Shown here one piece after another: positions 33,961-44,702 of a DNA stretch of 64,000 nt (the first letter of the stretch is position 1; each line of letters opens with the position of its first letter). The notes below the pieces were generated by a model. It saw nothing but the letters and a program-made list of their open reading frames with translations, searched no databases and was not told the origin of the DNA. Where the stretch lies: positions 186,001 to 250,000 of the forward strand of contig JASBNA010000017.1 of the NCBI GenBank assembly GCA_038087015.1, given 5' to 3'. The position numbers were made by a program, and so were the translations under genes. This stretch comes from Cerrena zonata. Lineage: Eukaryota > Basidiomycota > Agaricomycetes > Polyporales > Cerrenaceae.

Positions 33961-36900
33961 ATGGTCTACCATAACTTGAAAGGTGCGTATGAAGACCGTC
34001 CTTGGCCAAGCAGTGACTGAATATAACATACAGCTCTCATCAAGGGAATTCGTGCTTGCAAGGTAACCTAGATCTAGAATAGGCAAACATCCCAATTAAC
34101 AACTCGAAGACTGTTGCAGATGAACGTGCTCTCATCAAGCAGGAATCCGCTGCTATCCGTGCATCCTTCAGGGAAGAAGACTCATATGCCAGGCACAATA
34201 ATGTCGCAAAGCTCCTGTACATCCATATGCTCGGGTCCGAAGCCCATTTTGGTCAAATGGAGTGTCTGAAGCTGGTAGCGAGTCCTCGTTTCGGTGACAA
34301 GCGACTAGGTTATCTCGGGATAATGCTACTATTGGATGAAAGTCAAGAAGTCCTTACCCTTGTTACAAATTCCTTGAAAAAGTATGTGTCCCTTTGAGCT
34401 GCATATGCATCTAACTAACTAATTCTAGCGATATGAACCACGCCAACATGTATGTGGTCGGGCTTGCGCTGTGCACATTCGCAGATATTGCTTCGGAGGA
34501 GATGTCTCGAGATTTGGCGAATGAGATAGAGAAGCTATTGGGCTCAAGTAATACGTATATTCGAAAGAAGGTAAGTCTACTTGATGTATTTGTGACTGAC
34601 TCCACCAATTGACTTATTTATAGGCGGCACTTTGTGCCCTTCGTGTAGTCAAGAAAGTGCCAGACCTTGCAGATCACTTCGTCAACAAGGCAAAGAATCT
34701 TCTTGCCGACAGGAATCATGGTGTTCTCTTGACCGCCATCACTCTCGTGATCGAGATGGTTCAGTCAGACTCCGCATGCTTGGAAGAATTCCGCAATGCA
34801 AGTCACTTTCCCCCAAGTACCCTGCTTACAGCATCTAAACCTAGTGTATAGGCGGTTCCCCTTCTAGTTAGACATCTGAAATCATTGGTCACGACTGGCT
34901 ATAGTCCCGAACATGACGTCTCTGGCATTACTGATCCGTTCTTGCAAGTCAAGATCCTACGACTCCTCAGGTTGTTGGGCAAAAACGATCCTCAGGCTAG
35001 CGAGACCATGAACGATATTCTTGCCCAGGTACGCTTATAATTGGCTATCCCTCTAGGCTACCATATTTAATTCTAAATTCCACAGGTTGCGACCAACACC
35101 GACTCAACAAAGAATGTTGGAAACTCCATTTTATACGAAACTGTCATGACCGTCTTAGAAATCGAAGCCGACTCCGGCCTTCGAGTCATGGCAATCAACA
35201 TCCTAGGTAAATTCTTGGGCAACAGAGATAATAATATTCGGTGAGTCCCCATTTCAACCTTGTTACGCTACAAACTCAACAATTCATACCAAGTTATGTC
35301 GCTCTAAATACATTGAACAAAGTTGTATCCATCGATACCAACGCAGTTCAACGACACCGCAACATTATTCTCGACTGTCTTCGAGATGGGGACATTTCTA
35401 TTCGGCGTCGTGCACTCGAGCTCTCTTACGCTCTCATCAACGAGAACAACGTCCGAGTGCTCATAAGAGAACTGCTCGCTTTCCTTGAGGTTGCAGATGA
35501 CGAATTCAAGCTCGGAATGACTACCCAAATTTGTCTTGCTGCGGAACGGTTCGCGCCGAACAAACGGTGGCATATCGATTCAGTGTTGCGTGTCTTGAAA
35601 TTGGTATGGACTTACAATTTCTCTGTCAAGATCACAATCACAATAGCTAACTGTCGGTATATCAGGCTGGAAACTTCGTCAGAGAAGAAATTTTGTCGGC
35701 ATTCATCCGACTCGTAGCACATACCCCCGAACTCAGGCATACACTGCCTCCAAGTTGTACAACGCTTTGCGCTCAGATATCTCCCAAGAATCCTTGACAC
35801 TGGCTGCAACATGGGTTATTGGTGAATACTGTGAAGTTCTGTTGGAGCAGGGTCTGGTGGATGAAGAGACACCTAAGTCGGTAAGTGTGCCTCAGAAATG
35901 TCTACTATCAATATTTCTTCTCACTCCTTTTCGCATTCCCCTAGGTTACAGACACAGACCTTGTCGACCTTCTTATTTCCGTCCTCGACTCGCCATACGC
36001 CAACTATCTTACGCGCCAGTTTGTCCTCACTGCGATTACGAAAATATCTTCACGACCAACCGCGTCCGCCTCTCAACAAGAGAGAATACAGACACTCCTA
36101 GCTTCCTACACCACGAGTCCCTGAACTCGAGATTCAACAGCGAGCAGTCGAGTTCGCTAGTCTCTTTAGTTTGGGTGATTTGAGATCGGGTGTGTTGGAG
36201 AGAATGCCCCCACCCGAACTGAAGGCTACCGTCATGGGAGTGGTCAGCGAGAATAAGCCGGTTGGGTCTGTGCAACCGAACAGAGATGTGAGCAAGTTGA
36301 TGGCTAGTTATAGATTTCATAATGCTTACATTTCTCACAGGGTGACCTCCTTGGAGACGACTTGACTTCAGCAGGCCCAGCAACAGGGGCTAATGGTGCA
36401 GCTGCGGCAGTTGCACAAAGCAACAAGGATCTCCTTGCCGAAATCTTTGGATCGTCAGACTTGACATCATCCGCCCCGGCAGCTCAACAGGCACCACGTA
36501 CGACCGCTCAAGACATCCTCAGTCTTTTCGACTCTTCACCAGCTGTACCAGCTGCCGCTTCAGTCCCTTCGACATCTGCTGCTCTGCCTCCACAGCCTGC
36601 CGCTGCGGCCCCACCACAGCCAGCACAACCAAGATTAGTTTCATACCCTGCGTACGACAAGAATGGACTGAGGATTTCGTTGACGCCTCAGGCAAAACAA
36701 CCTGGAGTTGTAGATATTCAAGTTCGCTTCCAGGTTACTGGAGCTCCAGCTTCGGATATCAACTTCCAAGCTGCTGTGCCAAAGGTACGACGTTTGCTTC
36801 GTCGATCTTCATTGAATGTTTCTAACTGCTTTGTTCTAGTCGCAACAATTGCAGATTTGGCCTATCTCGAACCCTGCTGTTCAACCAGGTACGACTGAGA

Positions 36901-37093
36901 CACTGAACATGCGAGTGACTGCACCCGCTGGGGTAAGTGATCCTAATAATTTTTCAATCTTACTCGTATTCACCCACTTCAGGCTAATGTACGACTGAGG
37001 ATACGGTTGTCATTTGCCGTAGGCGGACAACCCTTCCAAGACCAAGTAGACTTTGCTGGATTCCCTCCTGGCATCACCAATGGCGGTTCATAG
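33961..37093 (+). CDS. APL4: AP-1 complex subunit gamma (gamma-adaptin)
   Basis: This large subunit of the AP-1 clathrin adaptor acts at the trans-Golgi and endosomes. The true N-terminus needs two tiny exons: 33961-33982 (MVYHNLK) and a 29-nt micro-exon 34034-34062 ([10 protein letters not shown]). These join exon 3 at 34110 ([20 protein letters not shown]), reproducing the conserved gamma-adaptin start. The adaptin trunk continues through [77 protein letters not shown], and [12 protein letters not shown] hinge with an alanine/proline-rich stretch ([17 protein letters not shown]) precedes the C-terminal ear (GAE) domain: [20 protein letters not shown] and [20 protein letters not shown]. It ends [15 protein letters not shown] at 37091-37093. 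The 3' end converges on SF3B1. Confidence 0.95.
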
Positions 37094-37236
37094 TTACAGC
37101 AATGTTTTCCCCCCACATAATCTGATTTATTACTCCCCTGGGACAGTGCAGGTCACTGGAGAAATGAAATGGGCTGATTAATAGAAATGGAAGGTTTTGA
37201 TATACTATAATACACCGATGAAACTACATGAATAAG

Positions 37237-40200
37237 TCAGGACTCAGAAGCACAAGAGAATAGAAGGGGACTACAATCAGATAAACATCTGTAATGGGTG
37301 ACGATCGTAGACATTCTGCCCTCGCTAAGCTCTCCAAGATCAGGATAGAATGGTACAAGGGAGTCGGAGGCACCCAAATAGAGTGAGTTGTAGACTCGCC
37401 AATAGACCTATTAGAGAGTGGAGTCAGCAACTTGACAAGTGGTATATTTGATTTTACGTACCTCGCGAACCTTCCTCGCAGGATGGAAAAGGCCTTGAAG
37501 TGTATAGCTGAGAAGTACACCTGGACCTAGGGTTACACGCATAGCTTCGACGGCTTCCATAACAGCACCGATAACATGAGGTGAGGTCTCGAAGCAGTTG
37601 GGCCAGACCAAGTTCATGAGATGAAGCATGGTATCTTCACATCCAAGACCGGCAACCCCGAGTGCTAGATGCTTAACGATGACACTTGCCGTTTGACGAT
37701 GAACGAGATCACGGTCAGTGAGTGCATCCTCTAGCATCGTGACGACGGAATCGACGTAGTAAGCCGATTGGGGTCCAACATACTCGAACACGAAAGTGAG
37801 TGCTTTCAAACAACCCGTTCGGACATTCAGTTCGGCCGTTCGGTACTCGTTGAGGATGGCAGGGATACACGTGAAAGCTAAGACAAACACAGTCAGATAT
37901 GCATTTGATATGGACGAAGAGGCCAAAACTACTCACGTCCACAGATTTCTGCAACAATAGCAATCGCAACCGTAGAACATACACGACTCTGACGCTCTTG
38001 TACTCGCAGATTGGTGAGTAGGACTTGTAACACATCTTGAGGACCCAAACTCTTGGCGATGTATCCAAAAGAGTTGACAGCAGCTCGTCGAATACCCTTC
38101 TTGTGAGCCTTCAAAAGGTCGAGCAACTCGAAGCAGATACGCATCCATTCACGAGCAGGAACAAATTCGGCACCGCGATCCGCGATACGACCTATCAAAT
38201 TAATAGTCGCTTCTTGCACCTTTTCGTGTCTGTTACGCAAGATGGGAGTCATTCGAGGGACTGGAATTTCGTCAATTAGAAAATCAAATTTATTATAGAT
38301 GCTGGGGACAACTCACGAAGATCCTTGACGGGAGGGTTCATCTGCGTCATACCAACGACATTGGCAATGGCACCCTTCGGCAGCGATAATGCTACCCAAC
38401 GTGTCCGGATATTCTTCACCAAGTTGTTCGAACAAGACCAGACCAAGCTTGCTCAACAATTGGTCTTCGCCACATTGCTTGATAACAACCGCAAGACGGG
38501 TCGTCAAATCAGCAGCCTGTTGACGGACCTTGGCACTCTTGTTGTTGAGACGCCAAAGAATAGTTGAGACAATTTGAGTGAGGTAGGGCTTGACACGGAT
38601 ACCAAGAGCATTGACGACAGTTCCGAAACCATCAAGCATGACTTGATCTTCGGTTGTCTGCTCCTGGAAAGCATAGATGATTCCGTCTACAAGTCGGACT
38701 TCCAATCGCTCGTCGATATCAGCCGCACCAAGGGAAGCAACAACTTTAGTAATGGTCTCCATGACCATTTTACGGTAAGGTTCAGCCTCGTCCTTGAGAT
38801 CATTGACAATCCTGCCAACGATCTCTGCAACTCCGGATTTCTGAGCAAGCTCAACTGTGGTCTCCACGACTTGACGGTAATTTCTCCTATCCAACGCCAT
38901 TCGACGGACCCAGAACGATTTAAAGAAGTCGGGCAGGATGTCTTGTTTAATGTACTGTGGCGTGACGCCTTCGGTAGCAGCACACTGCTGGACGACTTTG
39001 AGCACGATCTTCTTCATTTCTTCATCCGAGGTTTGGAATTCTCGAATGAGAATGATGGTCACTTCCTTGATATAGTAAGATACGTACTCGGGGTCCATAA
39101 GGGGAAGAATGAAACCAATGGCTTTCAAGAACGCAGCCAAACTCTTGCCACGGTGGAGTCGAATACCAACCCAAAGGGGCTTCAGGACGGAATCAAAGGA
39201 TTCAATGCCATAAGGTGCGGAGGCTTCGGCAAGCGCAGCGAGAGCAAGGGCGGTCATGGTTCTGACTTTTTGTTGCTCATCTTGCAATCCGTGTGAAATA
39301 CACTCGACAAGGTTTCGAAGGTGAGGGAGTACGGCACAGCCCATCATAATGGCAATCTGTTGGACGATACGAATACCGGTATGACGAGCCTGCCATGATT
39401 TCTTACTTCTACAAACGGCCTTGAGGAAAGGAAGAAGTGACGGGATACCAAGAGCAGATGCAACGACGGAGAACGCACGCGCAGTGGTGTTACGCACATA
39501 CTCGTCGGCATGGTCGATATCGGGTCGCATGGTAGAAATCATGTGTGCGAGACCGGCTGCCTTTGACAGGTTGGAGATGATTTCTCGACCTTCGACACGA
39601 GCGTAATAGTCTTCGTCGATTAGGAGCGGCTCGATGACGACAAGGATTTTATGTACATACGGACGAACGAGATCGTCGAGCTTGTAAAGCACTCGATCAA
39701 TGACCTTGACGAGTAAATGACGTTCCTGGTCCTCGAGTGTGCGCTCCATAAGTAAAGGAAGAATCTTGTCGAACAAAGGACCAGCACCAAATTCACGAGC
39801 TTTGTCGGTGATCTGCCTGAGAGCGGTTTTTCGAACGGGAGGCGTACCGTTCTTAATTTTAAGCAGGAGACGCATGATCTTGCGCTCCTTCATCTCGTCA
39901 ACCGAAAGCTCGGTCTCGTCCTCCTCTTTCAGAATTTTGGCAAAGTATTGAGCATCTTCGGCCTTGAAGAAGGCAAGACTTCCAACACCTGGGATTTCAG
40001 TGGGCAATTCTGGTGCGAGACCGGCAGCGGCAGCTGCTGCAGCTGCATCTGAGCTTTCTTGGATTTGGAAACCACCAAGCTCGGTGGAAGGCGGTGGTGC
40101 AAGTTTGGGTGGTCGAACAAGCGGCGCGTAGCCAGGTGGAGGGGTGACAATGCCGTAGCCTTGTGAGGGAAGGATGGCATCGAGTTCTTCGTCGGTGAGA

Positions 40201-40904
40201 TAGCGATTGTGCTTGTCCTCATGCATGAAGCCAGGAGCGTTCATAATGATAGGCATTAATGGCGTTTCCTGGCCGGAGTTGACTGGTGTCTGGTCCCAAC
40301 GAGACCGTTTGGGTGTTTCACCAACGTCAGCGGGGGTAGCATCCCATCGTGAACGACGTTTTTTGGGAGCAGCACCTTCCAGAGCTTCGTTCGACCACTC
40401 ACCCTTCTCTTCGGGCTTGACAGGGGTGTTCTCGTCCGCAGGTTCAGCAATGTCCCAACGACGTTTACGTTTAGTGCCAGTAGCAGCGCTGGCTACAGCT
40501 GCAGCGATGAGCTCTTCGGCCTCCCTAAGTTCTTCCCTAGGCGGAGTCCTATCGAGATCCATCTTCTCCTTTCCCTCTTCCCTAGCTTGCCGTTCCTTGT
40601 CCTCAATCGCCCGTCGGACCCTTTCTTCCTCCTTCTCCAAACGTTGCAACCTCATCGCATCCTTGTAGCCTCCCTCTACGTCCGTTCCCTCTTCAACGGC
40701 CTTGAAAGCATCTGCTGATTCATTTGCCTGTCGCTTGAACCTGCGATTGTGGTAGTCGGACTGTCTCGACGCAATCTGGCGTTTCGACGCAGTTTCGGCG
40801 AACGGGTCATAGTTTTCTTCTTCCGCAAGCTCTTCAAATTCTCTCAGCACGTCCTTTGGGACCGAGAAAGAGTCGACAAGGCGCGGTGAACCAGGTTCAG
40901 ACAT
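37237..40904 (-). CDS. HSH155: Splicing factor 3B subunit 1 (U2 snRNP HEAT-repeat protein)
   Basis: This core U2 snRNP protein clamps the branch-point helix. It starts [20 protein letters not shown]. The N-terminal region carries several RWD repeats ([27 protein letters not shown]), which in SF3B1 bind U2AF-like partners. A long HEAT-repeat array follows: [40 protein letters not shown], and [20 protein letters not shown]. It ends in [12 protein letters not shown] and, after an intron, [20 protein letters not shown]. The frame is broken twice. An extra base at 38372-38375 interrupts GSIIAAEG from [18 protein letters not shown]. An apparent missing base near 37319-37321 gives a non-conserved tail ending at 37237. 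In the alternative frame the end would be [13 protein letters not shown] with its stop at 37277. In this essential gene, consensus errors are the simplest explanation. Confidence 0.93.
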
Positions 40905-41250
40905 GACGATAAAAGAATGATGAGGGTAGTTGTCTGACTTAGCGCACTGTCTACTGGAGCTTCCGAAACTCAGTGCGGAGTTTCGGCGGAGTCCGAATGT
41001 CGCTCAGTTGCATATTTATTCGACGATGTCACTTTGCACAAGTCTAAAGCCATACGATCACGACGGTACTTTCAGAGAGGTACAATCCGTTGTTGCAATT
41101 CGCTCTACATGTTGTCTAAATAAATGACGGAACTCCTGAAACAACGACTTACTATGTCAACAACATACTTAGACGCCTCTCGATACTGAGGTTCGAATTT
41201 GTGAAGCCTAAGCCCAATTGAAGTCTGCACTATACATATGCATCCATCTT
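40905..41250. other. Intergenic region between SF3B1 promoter and MZT1 3' end
   Basis: About 346 bases upstream of SF3B1, following the MZT1 stop. No supported coding sequence or RNA gene was seen. It should contain the SF3B1 promoter. Confidence 0.4.
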
Positions 41251-41589
41251 TCACCTGCGAACGGCTGCGCCCTGCTGTGGTTGGGACGTAGCATTCTCTC
41301 TCCTCAGCTCCTGTATGACAGCCTGATCCGTTTTAGCCACGCACCCACAACAACTGTGTAGAACTCGCCAACTTACAGCTAGAGCCTCTGGATTTACACC
41401 ACCCTCAATCATGCTGACGCATGTAGCCAGAGTCTCTTTGTCGAGTTGGGTGTTTAGAAGCTGGGATATATCATGGAGAACTGGTTTTTCAGAACATCAG
41501 CTTCGTTAAATGCACGCGTCAACAACGGGAAGCTTACTGTCCAAGGTCTGCTGCGCAGACGAAATCCGATCCATGTCTCTTGCTGACAT
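41251..41589 (-). CDS. MZT1: Mitotic-spindle organizing protein 1 (MOZART1), three exons
   Basis: This very small protein binds GCP subunits and recruits or activates gamma-tubulin complexes at spindle pole bodies. It is encoded by exons 41538-41589, 41377-41480 and 41251-41322, all with GT-AG introns and exact phase. The 75-residue product starts [17 protein letters not shown]. It continues [19 protein letters not shown] and [16 protein letters not shown], then [19 protein letters not shown], and ends at VRR. The LL-x-IS-x-LLNT-x-LD-x-ETL pattern and the G-x-NPEAL-x-x-VI-x-EL motif are the family signature. No single exon is long enough to stand out as an ORF. Upstream Met codons were not needed. 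It is divergent from the DOPA-dioxygenase-like gene, 279 bases away. Confidence 0.92.
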
Positions 41590-41868
41590 TTCACCTGCGA
41601 TGTTCGTTCTTTTCCCAAGGGGAATGTACTACTGGATTTGTACGATTTTGTATACACCGCAAGATTTCAAACGTAAGAACAATGACAAAAGCTGACAAGC
41701 AAGGTCGCGTTTCTTAGTCATCCGAAGTCTATTCCAGAGCCACCCATTTAGGCATGCAAGTTAAATAGCTCAAGTCGGGCTCCCAGAATATTTCAGACTC
41801 GCGCCTTCATCTGATCAGACTCAATATCTTCTACCTTGTCTTCACTGGTTCTCATCTATAGTAGCATC

Positions 41869-42603
41869 ATGTCATGGAAATCACCTCTCGTAGGCTACGA
41901 GAATGCAGAGCCGCTATCAGATACATTCAATGCCGATGGCAAGAGTCTCTTCAATCCCCCTGGCCCTAAATCATCTGTGTATGAGAAGTTTCCGGAGCCC
42001 TTTGACCCTTCGAACAATGGATTCGATTTCCACAGTATGTATCTATTTTATTCCTTTTCCTCTCTAACTCACGTAATGTTTGAAGTTTACCACATGCAGA
42101 ATGATGCTGAACAGGCCAAATTTGCGAAGGAGCTTCACGAACGAATTAGACGCGAATTCCCGGAGGTTTGTACCATACAAAACTGACTACTAGATATGGG
42201 CCTCACCCTAGATGATCTCTGTTCTAGCTTCGGATTTACCGCTTCTGGGATAAGCCTGTTGGTTAGTTTTACATCGCTACTTGTGATGTCTTCCGTACTT
42301 GTTCTGATAAACGCAACACAGGTCCTCATCCTGTCGCGATGTTCGAAGTGAACACTTTCACCCCTCACCAAACCGGTGTGCTCTTTTCTTGGCTAGTTGT
42401 GAACCGTGGCCCCTGCTCGTACGCCATAACCTTTAGCCGTTTATTTCCTCTGATCACTGAACTCGAAATTCTCCAGTGTCCTTGTCCATCCCAATACGGG
42501 AGATCCGTATCGTGACCACACCGAGCTCGTCACTTGGATTGGAAAATCATGGCCTCTTAATACTGATTTGTTGAAGACTCTTCTTGCGAAGAGAGCCAAG
42601 TAG
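41869..42603 (+). CDS. DOPA 4,5-dioxygenase-family protein
   Basis: This small cytosolic protein belongs to the family of fungal DOPA extradiol dioxygenases, such as the Amanita enzyme of betalain-type pigment synthesis, and related uncharacterised proteins. Four or five exons encode MSWKSPLVGYENAEPLSD, then the first conserved histidine region DFHIYHMQNDAEQAKFAKEL (the H-I-Y-H is formed across an intron near 42034-42087). RIYRFWDKPV is followed, after an intron, by GPHPVAMFEVNTFTPHQTG. The signature FSWLVVNRGPCSVLVHPNTG is also completed across an intron near 42418-42476, and RDHTELVTWIGKSWPLNTD closes the domain. The product ends LLAKRAK. Conserved histidines that could bind iron are present. 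Whether DOPA is the substrate cannot be told; many basidiomycete members are not pigment enzymes. Confidence 0.85.
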
Positions 42604-42899
42604 TCCCAGTATTTCAATCAATGTAACAATGAATGTCATGACTGTTATCCTTGGTCCGTTTAGTTCGAACGTCGTTGGACTCAGTCTGGACTCTGAACGT
42701 CATACCTCGGCTAAATACCGCAATCTAACGGCCGGATCTCATGATGGGTGTTTTTAAATATTCCTTGGCTCGGCCCGGCTTCCCCGTTTCAAATATAGCT
42801 CCGTCTTTAAAGCAAAACGCATTCAAACAAGACCTTCAGCATACCACCATCTTCACTTCTACTTTCTTTGAATATTTGTCTACACAGAGTCTCAACAAT
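42604..42899. other. Intergenic region upstream of cystathionine beta-synthase
   Basis: About 296 bases between the dioxygenase stop and the CBS start. An open frame in phase with the CBS ATG extends upstream to about 42741, but its sequence is non-conserved, so it is treated as 5' leader. Confidence 0.4.
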
Positions 42900-44507
42900 A
42901 TGACTCACCAGATACTTGACAGTGTTCTCGACGCTGTTGGAAGCACCCCTTTAATCAGATTGAACAGGATTGCTCAGGCGGAAGGGCTCCAATGCAACCT
43001 TCGTATGTCCCGCCAACACTTTCTAGCACCCTGCATAGTCTCTGAACAATGTTAAATAGTCGGAAAGGTTGAATATACCTCTGCTGGCGGGTCAGTGAAA
43101 GACCGTATCGCAAAGTGGATGGTTGAGGCCGCCGAGAAAGAAGGGAAGCTCATTCCCGGGCAGAGCGTTGTCATTGAACCCTACCTCCGGAAACACTGGT
43201 TTGTTTTCTCCTCAAATAATATAGCTTGTTCTTTTCCCTGACGACTTTGGCAGGCATTGGGCTTGCTATGGCATGTGCTGTCAAGGTCAGACCCCTTCTT
43301 TCCTTCACACAGAGCAAATGCTGAATACTACAGATAAGGGATATTCCGTGATCATAACAATGCCTAACAAGATGTCGCTGGTACGTCCTATGTCCCCTCC
43401 TGCCATCTGTGTCATCCTAATCAATCATGGCGTGATTCTGATAGGAGAAAGAAGCTGCTCTGCGTGCATTAGGAGCCGAGGTCGTCAGAACTCCAACGGA
43501 AGCCGCCTGGGACGCTCCAGAGTCCCACATAGGTAGAGCCCGTCTTGTCGAGCACTGTACCTCTCGTGGCTGAATTCCTTAACGATTGCAGGTGTGGCGG
43601 CTCGCTTACAGAAAGAAATCCAAGGCGGGATCATCCTTGACCAATACCGGAATGTATGTCATTCGCTTGCTTCTAATCTGCTTCTCTTATCATTGTTGTG
43701 ACAGATCAACAATCCGTTGGCCCATGAATACACTACTGGTCCCGAAATCATCGAGGCTGTCGTACCAACCTCATCTACTTCTACTTCCTTTTCGTCAGGC
43801 AAAGTTGATGTGTTTGTTGCGGGCGCAGGGACGGGCGGAACTATCACTGGCATATCATGCGCAATCAAGAAGACCCACAATGCCGATTGTATAGTCGTCG
43901 GTGTGGACCCAGTGAGTACCATATGGATTGTCTTGTCCACACATGCAACACGTTCCTGACCACAATTTTCCCCGTAATTTAGCAAGGAAGTATTCTTGCC
44001 TACCCTGATTCCCTCAACGTAGAGGGCGCTGGTTCCCAGTATATTGTCGAGGGCATTGGTTACGACTTTTTCCCCGATGTTCTTTCGCGAGATCCCAGAG
44101 ACGTGAACTCATGGTTAAAGACCACAGACGAAGAATCCTTCGAAGCTGTGAGGAAACTGATGCGTATTGAAGGTCTCCTTGTTGGAGGAAGTAGTGGCAG
44201 CGCATTATCCGGTGCTTTACGCTGGCTTAAGAGCGAAGAAGGCAAGATAATTGCACAGACGAAGGGAGCTAATGTTGTAGTTTTGTTGCCCGATGGGTAA
44301 GTACTGCTCTTCAAATTGTATGCTTAACTCACCTATTTTGCTAGCATTCGAAACTACATGAGCAAACCCTGGTTCCTCAAGATGGCGTTAGAAGCGGAAC
44401 CATCCCCATTGGCGATACAGATCTCGAGTATTCTGCACAAGTCAAACAGTTCTGGAGAACCCGATGTCACAAACCGACCCAATGCATCGGATGAAGTGTC
44501 GAAATGA
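42900..44507 (+). CDS. CYS4: Cystathionine beta-synthase (catalytic core only)
   Basis: This PLP enzyme condenses serine and homocysteine in transsulfuration. Exons encode [20 protein letters not shown], the PLP-lysine region [20 protein letters not shown], and the phosphate-binding block PTSGNTGIG. They continue with [31 protein letters not shown], and [18 protein letters not shown]. The CBS-specific [15 protein letters not shown] distinguishes it from plain cysteine synthase, and [18 protein letters not shown] follows. The protein ends about 40 residues after the core at NASDEVSK; no Bateman (CBS-pair) regulatory module follows and no N-terminal haem-binding segment is seen. At 43179-43181 there is one base too many (CCC where CC would keep frame), so VIEP and TSGNTG lie in different frames. 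This is probably a consensus error. Confidence 0.88.
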
Positions 44508-44702
44508 TATTATCACTTCAAATGTGTTCACTGTAGACCCCAGTCTTGTTCCAGCCTGTATATGTTCTCTTCGTTCCACATCTCTTTCCCAGTATTGGGA
44601 CCAGTAATAATGTATTGCTTTGCCAAATTCCCGTGTGAAAACTATGATATCATCATTTGACCTATCGTCTAGATTTCGTTTCCGAAGTCATTCACAACGC
44701 TC

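Noticed and set aside
37224..37520. A 98-aa minus-strand open frame at the SF3B1 end.
   Set aside because: It is out of frame with the conserved [12 protein letters not shown] segment and reads through an intron.
38574..39296. A 240-aa open frame on the plus strand inside SF3B1.
   Set aside because: It is the antisense shadow of the HEAT-repeat exon; the minus-strand protein is clearly SF3B1.
37237..44507. Programmed ribosomal frameshifting in SF3B1 or CBS.
   Set aside because: The sites differ in direction, mostly sit in plain C/G runs, and occur in genes with no history of frameshifting. Consensus errors are simpler.
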